Below are positions 60,858-64,000 of a DNA stretch of 64,000 nucleotides, in pieces; within the stretch, counting starts at the first letter, position 1; the number at the start of each line of letters is the position of its first letter. The translations under genes were made by a program, and so were the position numbers. The DNA comes from Pseudonocardia sp. HH130629-09 (GTDB lineage Bacteria; Actinomycetota; Actinomycetes; Mycobacteriales; Pseudonocardiaceae): the NCBI RefSeq assembly GCF_001294645.1, contig NZ_CP011868.1, forward strand, positions 1,798,001 to 1,862,000, read 5' to 3'. The notes beneath the pieces are model-generated. The model did no database searches. It was not told where the DNA came from and was given only the letters and a program-made list of their open reading frames with translations.

Positions 60858-61846
60858 GTGTGATGTCCAGGCAGGTTGGTCAGGCGACTGATCGGCGGTA
60901 GGCCGTTGGTTGCGCTGTGGGGCCGGTGGTGATTGTAGAAGTGCAGCCAGCCGGGGAGCGCGTCTCGCCGAGCCGTTTCGCAGGGGTGGAAGCGGGCGTA
61001 TGCCCACCCGTCGGCGAGGGTGCGGTGGAAACGTTCGATCTTGCCGTTGGTCTGAGGCCGGTAGGGCCGGGTTCGCTTGTGGGTGATGCCCAGTTCGCTG
61101 CAGGTGTCACGCCAGGCGTGTGAGCGGTAGCAGCTGCCGTTGTCGGACAGGACCCGTTCGACGGTCACGCCGCGGGCGTTCAACCAGTCCACGGCCCGGC
61201 GTAGCACACCGGTGGCGGTGTCGGCTTTCTCGTCGCTGTGGATCTCGGCGTAGGCGACGCGGGAGTGGTCGTCGATGACGGTGTGGACGAACGCTCTGCC
61301 GGTGCGCGGCTTGTAGTCGGTTCCCCTGGGCAGTCCGGGAGTGGACCGCTTGTTCAGGGCGCCTTGTCGGCGTCCGACGAAGCGGTGTCCGCCTCCGTCG
61401 GGGATGTTGCCGAACTTGGTGACGTCGACGTGGATCAACGAGCCGGGGTGTGGGTGTTCGTAGCGGCGTAGGGGCTCGCCGGTGACCCGGTCGATGTGGG
61501 AGAGCCGGTTGATCCGGCAGCGGCGCAGGACCGCGTGCACGGTCGAGGCGGCGAGAGCGAGTCGGCCGCCGATCTGTACTGGTCCGAGTCGGTGGTGCCA
61601 CCGCAGTCGCACGATCTGCTTCACCAGCCTCGGCGGGGTCTTGGCCGGCATCGACCGTGGTCGGGAGCTGCGGTCGACCATCCCGGGCGGGCCCTCGGCG
61701 CGGTAGCGGTCAGCCCACTTTCGGGCGGTGCGAGGGGCGACCATGAACATTCTGGCCGCGGTGGAGCAGGTCCAGTCCTGGTCGACGATCAGACGGGCCA
61801 GCCGTAGCCGGGCACGCGGAGTCAGCGCAGCGTTAGCGTGGGTCAC
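60854..61846 (-). CDS. IS481-family transposase
   Basis: A 330-aa DDE transposase. The N-terminal HTH contains LIVDQDWTCSTAARMFMVAPRTARKWADRY; the catalytic core shows HVDVTKFG (first Asp), VIDDHSRVAYAE (second Asp) and QTNGKIERFHRTL (Glu). The start (GTG at 61846) lies inside the terminal TGTGAC sequence. The stop codon (60854-60856) is provided by flanking host DNA, on the opposite strand of the E1 stop. Confidence 0.93.
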   Translation of the reverse strand: MTHANAALTPRARLRLARLIVDQDWTCSTAARMFMVAPRTARKWADRYRAEGPPGMVDRSSRPRSMPAKTPPRLVKQIVRLRWHHRLGPVQIGGRLALAASTVHAVLRRCRINRLSHIDRVTGEPLRRYEHPHPGSLIHVDVTKFGNIPDGGGHRFVGRRQGALNKRSTPGLPRGTDYKPRTGRAFVHTVIDDHSRVAYAEIHSDEKADTATGVLRRAVDWLNARGVTVERVLSDNGSCYRSHAWRDTCSELGITHKRTRPYRPQTNGKIERFHRTLADGWAYARFHPCETARRDALPGWLHFYNHHRPHSATNGLPPISRLTNLPGHHT

Positions 61847-61847
61847 A
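60859..61847 (-). mobile_element. IS481-family insertion sequence abutting the E1 stop codon
   Basis: About 990 bp. The ends TGTGATGTCCAGGC (60859) and, from the other side, TGTGACCCACGC (61847) form a weak terminal inverted repeat. The left flank is TCTAGG, matching the NCTAGN target preference known for IS481, with CTAG being the E1 stop region. The expected duplicate is not seen on the right, where an IS21-type element begins, so ends are approximate. Confidence 0.7.
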
Positions 61848-61869
61848 AGTGTCGACGACGGGCTCAGAC

Positions 61870-61903
61870 TGACCCCCTAGCGTCGGCTTGGGATTGACCC
61901 CCT
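61870..61903. repeat. Direct repeats TGACCCCCT at the IS21 left end
   Basis: Two exact 9-bp copies at 61870-61878 and 61895-61903, 25 bp apart, just before istA. IS21 ends commonly carry such repeated transposase-binding sites. Confidence 0.6.
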
Positions 61904-61921
61904 CTGCACGACGCTGAGGGG

Positions 61922-63181
61922 GTGTTGTCGGTGGAGGACTGGGCCGAGATCCGTCGTCTGCATCGGGCCGAGGGTGTCCCGATCAAGGAGATCGCCCGCC
62001 GGCTGGGGGTGGCCCGCAACACGGTGCGCTCCGCGTTGCGGGCGCCGGGCCCGCCGAAGCGGGAACGGGGCCCGCGGGGATCGCTGGCGGATGCGGTCGA
62101 GCCGCAGGTGCGGGCATTGCTGGCGCAGTTCCCACGCATGCCGGCCACGGTGATCGCAGAGCGGATCGGGTGGGAGCACTCGCTGACCGTGCTCAAGGAC
62201 CGGATCCGCCAGATCCGCCCCGAGTATGTCGGGATCGACCCGGTCGACCGGGTCGCCTACGCACCGGGCGAGATCACCCAGTGCGACCTGTGGTTCCCCG
62301 AGACCACGATCCCCGTCGGCCCAGGCCAGGAACGGGTCCTACCGGTGCTGGTGATGACGCTGGGCTACTCGCGGTTCTTGTCCGCGACGATGATCCCCTC
62401 GCGCCAGGCCGGGGACATCCTGTCCGGGATGTGGCAGCTGATCAGCGACGTCGGGCGGGTGACCCGCACGCTGGTCTGGGACCGGGAGTCTGCGATCGGC
62501 GGGACCGGGCGGGTCTCGGCACCGGCCGCTGCGTTCGCCGGCACTCTGGCCACCCGGATCCGGCTTGCCCCACCGCGGGATCCGGAGTTCAAGGGGCTGG
62601 TCGAACGCAACAACGGCTACTTCGAGACCTCGTTCCTGCCCGGACGTCGCTTCGCCTCCCCAGCCGACTTCAACCACCAGATCGACGACTGGCTGGCCCG
62701 GGCCAACACCCGCACCGTCCGAGCGATCGGCGGCCGCCCGGTGGACGTGCTCGCCCACGACTACGCGGCGATGACTCCGCTGCCGCCGCTGGACCCGCCG
62801 ATCGGGCTGGCCCAGCGGATCCGGCTGGCACGGGACTACTACGTCCGCGTCGATGCCAACGACTACTCCGTGGATCCGCAGATGATCGGCCGGTTCGTCG
62901 ATGTCGCCGCCTCACCGCGCGAGGTCGTCGTCTACTGCGCCGGCCAGGTCGTCGCCCGTCACGACCGCAGCTGGGCCCGCCACGCGGTGATCACCGACCC
63001 GGCGCACCAGCACACCGCCGCGGCGATGCGCCGCGCCCTGGCCCACGACCGCAACACCCGACAGGCCGCAGCACGCCGTCACCTCGACGGCCACCCGGTG
63101 ACCCTGCGCGCACTGCCCGACTACGACGCCCTGTTCGGTGTCGACTTCGTCTCCACTGCCGAGGAAGCGAGCAGCTCATGA
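61922..63181 (+). CDS. istA: IS21-family transposase IstA
   Basis: About 419 aa. The N-terminal HTH reads EDWAEIRRLHRAEGVPIKEIARRLGVARNTVRSAL; the DDE core has QCDLWFPET, TLVWDRESAIGG and PPRDPEFKGLVERNNGYFETSF. GTG at 61922 is the longest start; GTG at 61931 (just before EDW) is a good alternative. Its stop overlaps the istB start. Confidence 0.93.
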   Translation: MLSVEDWAEIRRLHRAEGVPIKEIARRLGVARNTVRSALRAPGPPKRERGPRGSLADAVEPQVRALLAQFPRMPATVIAERIGWEHSLTVLKDRIRQIRPEYVGIDPVDRVAYAPGEITQCDLWFPETTIPVGPGQERVLPVLVMTLGYSRFLSATMIPSRQAGDILSGMWQLISDVGRVTRTLVWDRESAIGGTGRVSAPAAAFAGTLATRIRLAPPRDPEFKGLVERNNGYFETSFLPGRRFASPADFNHQIDDWLARANTRTVRAIGGRPVDVLAHDYAAMTPLPPLDPPIGLAQRIRLARDYYVRVDANDYSVDPQMIGRFVDVAASPREVVVYCAGQVVARHDRSWARHAVITDPAHQHTAAAMRRALAHDRNTRQAAARRHLDGHPVTLRALPDYDALFGVDFVSTAEEASSS

Positions 63182-64000
63182 CAACCACACCACCGAAGAT
63201 CACCACCGACCCCGCTGGGAGCTCGGGGCCGGCCGGTCCGGTGCTGGCCGCGGTCCCCGACGGACTGCCGGCGATGATCGCCTACCTGACCCGGGTCCTG
63301 AAGACCCCGACCATCGCGGCCAGCTGGGAACAGCTTGCCGCCCAGGCCCGTGAGGAGAACTGGTCGCACGAGGAGTATCTGGGCGCGCTGCTGCAGCGCC
63401 AGGTCGCCGACCGCGAGTCCAAGGGCACGGTCATGCGGATCCGCACCGCGCACTTCCCCCAGGTCAAGACCTTGGAGGACTTCAACCTCGACCATCTGCC
63501 CTCGCTGCGCCGCGACATCCTGGCCCACCTGGCCACGAGCACGTTCGTCGCCAAGTGCGAGAACGTGATCCTGCTCGGCCCGCCCGGGATCGGGAAGACC
63601 CACCTCGCGATCGGGCTCGGCGTCAAAGCCGCCCACGCCGGCTACTCGGTCCTGTTCGACACCGCCAGCAACTGGATCACCAGACTCGCCGCCGCGCACC
63701 AGAGCGGCCGGCTCGAGGCCGAGCTGAAGAAGATCCGCCGCTACAAACTGATCATCATCGACGAGGTCGGCTACATCCCGTTCGACCAGGACGCAGCGAA
63801 CCTGTTCTTCCAGCTCATCGCTTCCCGCTATGAACAAGGCAGCGTCATGGTCACCAGCAATCTGCCCTTCGGCCGCTGGGGCGAGACCTTCTCCGACGAC
63901 GTCGTCGCCGCAGCCATGATCGACCGCCTCGTCCACCACGCCGAAGTCCTGACCCTGTCCGGGGACTCCTACCGCACCCGCGCCCGACGCGAGCTCCTGG
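63178..64000 (+). CDS. istB: IS21-family helper ATPase IstB, 3' end outside the window
   Basis: At least 274 aa are visible before the window ends without a stop. ATG at 63178 overlaps the istA stop (ATGA). The AAA+ core has Walker A GPPGIGKT at about residues 135-142 and Walker B LIIIDEVGY near 193, followed by SRYEQGSVMVTSNLPFGRWGETF. IstB regulates IstA targeting. It is complete or nearly complete at base 64000. Confidence 0.92.
   Translation, partial: MTTTPPKITTDPAGSSGPAGPVLAAVPDGLPAMIAYLTRVLKTPTIAASWEQLAAQAREENWSHEEYLGALLQRQVADRESKGTVMRIRTAHFPQVKTLEDFNLDHLPSLRRDILAHLATSTFVAKCENVILLGPPGIGKTHLAIGLGVKAAHAGYSVLFDTASNWITRLAAAHQSGRLEAELKKIRRYKLIIIDEVGYIPFDQDAANLFFQLIASRYEQGSVMVTSNLPFGRWGETFSDDVVAAAMIDRLVHHAEVLTLSGDSYRTRARRELL

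Larger units (their letters stand above)
61870..64000 (+). mobile_element. IS21-family insertion sequence (right end outside the window)
   Basis: The element consists of istA and istB with a TGATG-type overlap and left-end direct repeats. The left boundary is approximate because it directly follows the IS481 element; the right end is not in the window. Confidence 0.8.

Noticed and set aside
1-64000. CRISPR arrays, tRNA or rRNA genes, phage genes
   Set aside because: No regularly spaced repeats, cloverleaf-like sequences, ribosomal segments or structural phage proteins were recognised by eye.

Overview
The window is very GC-rich double-stranded chromosomal DNA (roughly 73 percent by eye), with many GTG starts, 4-nt ATGA/GTGA gene overlaps, F420/FMN-type oxidoreductases, an Rpf-like secreted lytic protein, a DUF3558-type lipoprotein, a WS/DGAT acyltransferase and a LexA box of the actinobacterial type (CGAAC-N4-GTTCG). 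Together these point to an actinobacterium of the Pseudonocardiales, most likely Pseudonocardia or a close relative. The genus is an inference from gene content. No rRNA, tRNA or CRISPR array was recognised.

Layout. 1-1369: end of a carotenoid locus (crtI-like, crtE-like), divergent from metF (1502-2425). 2471-5207: RsbW-like ATPase, glycosyltransferase with a TTG start, and an LCM-type methyltransferase that may be leaderless. 5217-8229: PucR-type regulator divergent from a class III aminotransferase, with a 15-bp palindrome between them. 8331-15328: a tightly overlapping acyl-lipid operon (plsB, HAD-phosphatase/PlsC fusion, WS/DGAT, alpha/beta hydrolase carrying an indel, HTD2-like dehydratase) that covers most steps from glycerol-3-phosphate to triacylglycerol. 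15555-19591: a Clp-N-domain DNA-binding protein with two GTCAAC-N5-GTTGAC operators, dinB with a LexA box on its start, and a 631-aa protein of unknown function that has a paralogue at 51692-53428. 19690-26081: DMT-like membrane protein, DUF1684, NTF2-FMO fusion, SCO6745-like/LLM pair and Dps. 26181-35992: small membrane proteins, HSL-type esterase, MFS transporters, Rpf-like protein, flavin-binding protein, DUF3558 lipoprotein, exported ParB/Srx-like protein and GNAT. 36126-44238: amino-acid permease, DUF2945, M13 peptidase, TauD-like dioxygenase, and an AbgT transporter coupled to a threonine-synthase-like enzyme. 44388-55507: DoxX, Nei-type glycosylase, MFS, HTH/TetR regulators, quinone oxidoreductase and BCCT transporter. 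55666-60857: serine hydrolase, an Lrp regulator translationally coupled to a non-specific nuclease, and a divergent AceE-like E1 enzyme. 60854-64000: an IS481 element abutting the E1 stop codon, followed by an IS21-type element (istA, and istB running off the end).

Two things stand out. First, there are several plausible regulatory circuits that can be read directly from the DNA: paired Clp-N operators, the LexA box on dinB, the PucR palindrome, helically spaced repeats in front of the Lrp/E1 pair, and a stress-sigma-like promoter for dps. Second, at least six otherwise intact genes are broken by single-base indels, mostly in short C or G runs, with a possible seventh at the 3' end of the TetR gene. 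That pattern fits residual sequencing error better than six or seven independent pseudogenes, and affects how those loci should be read.
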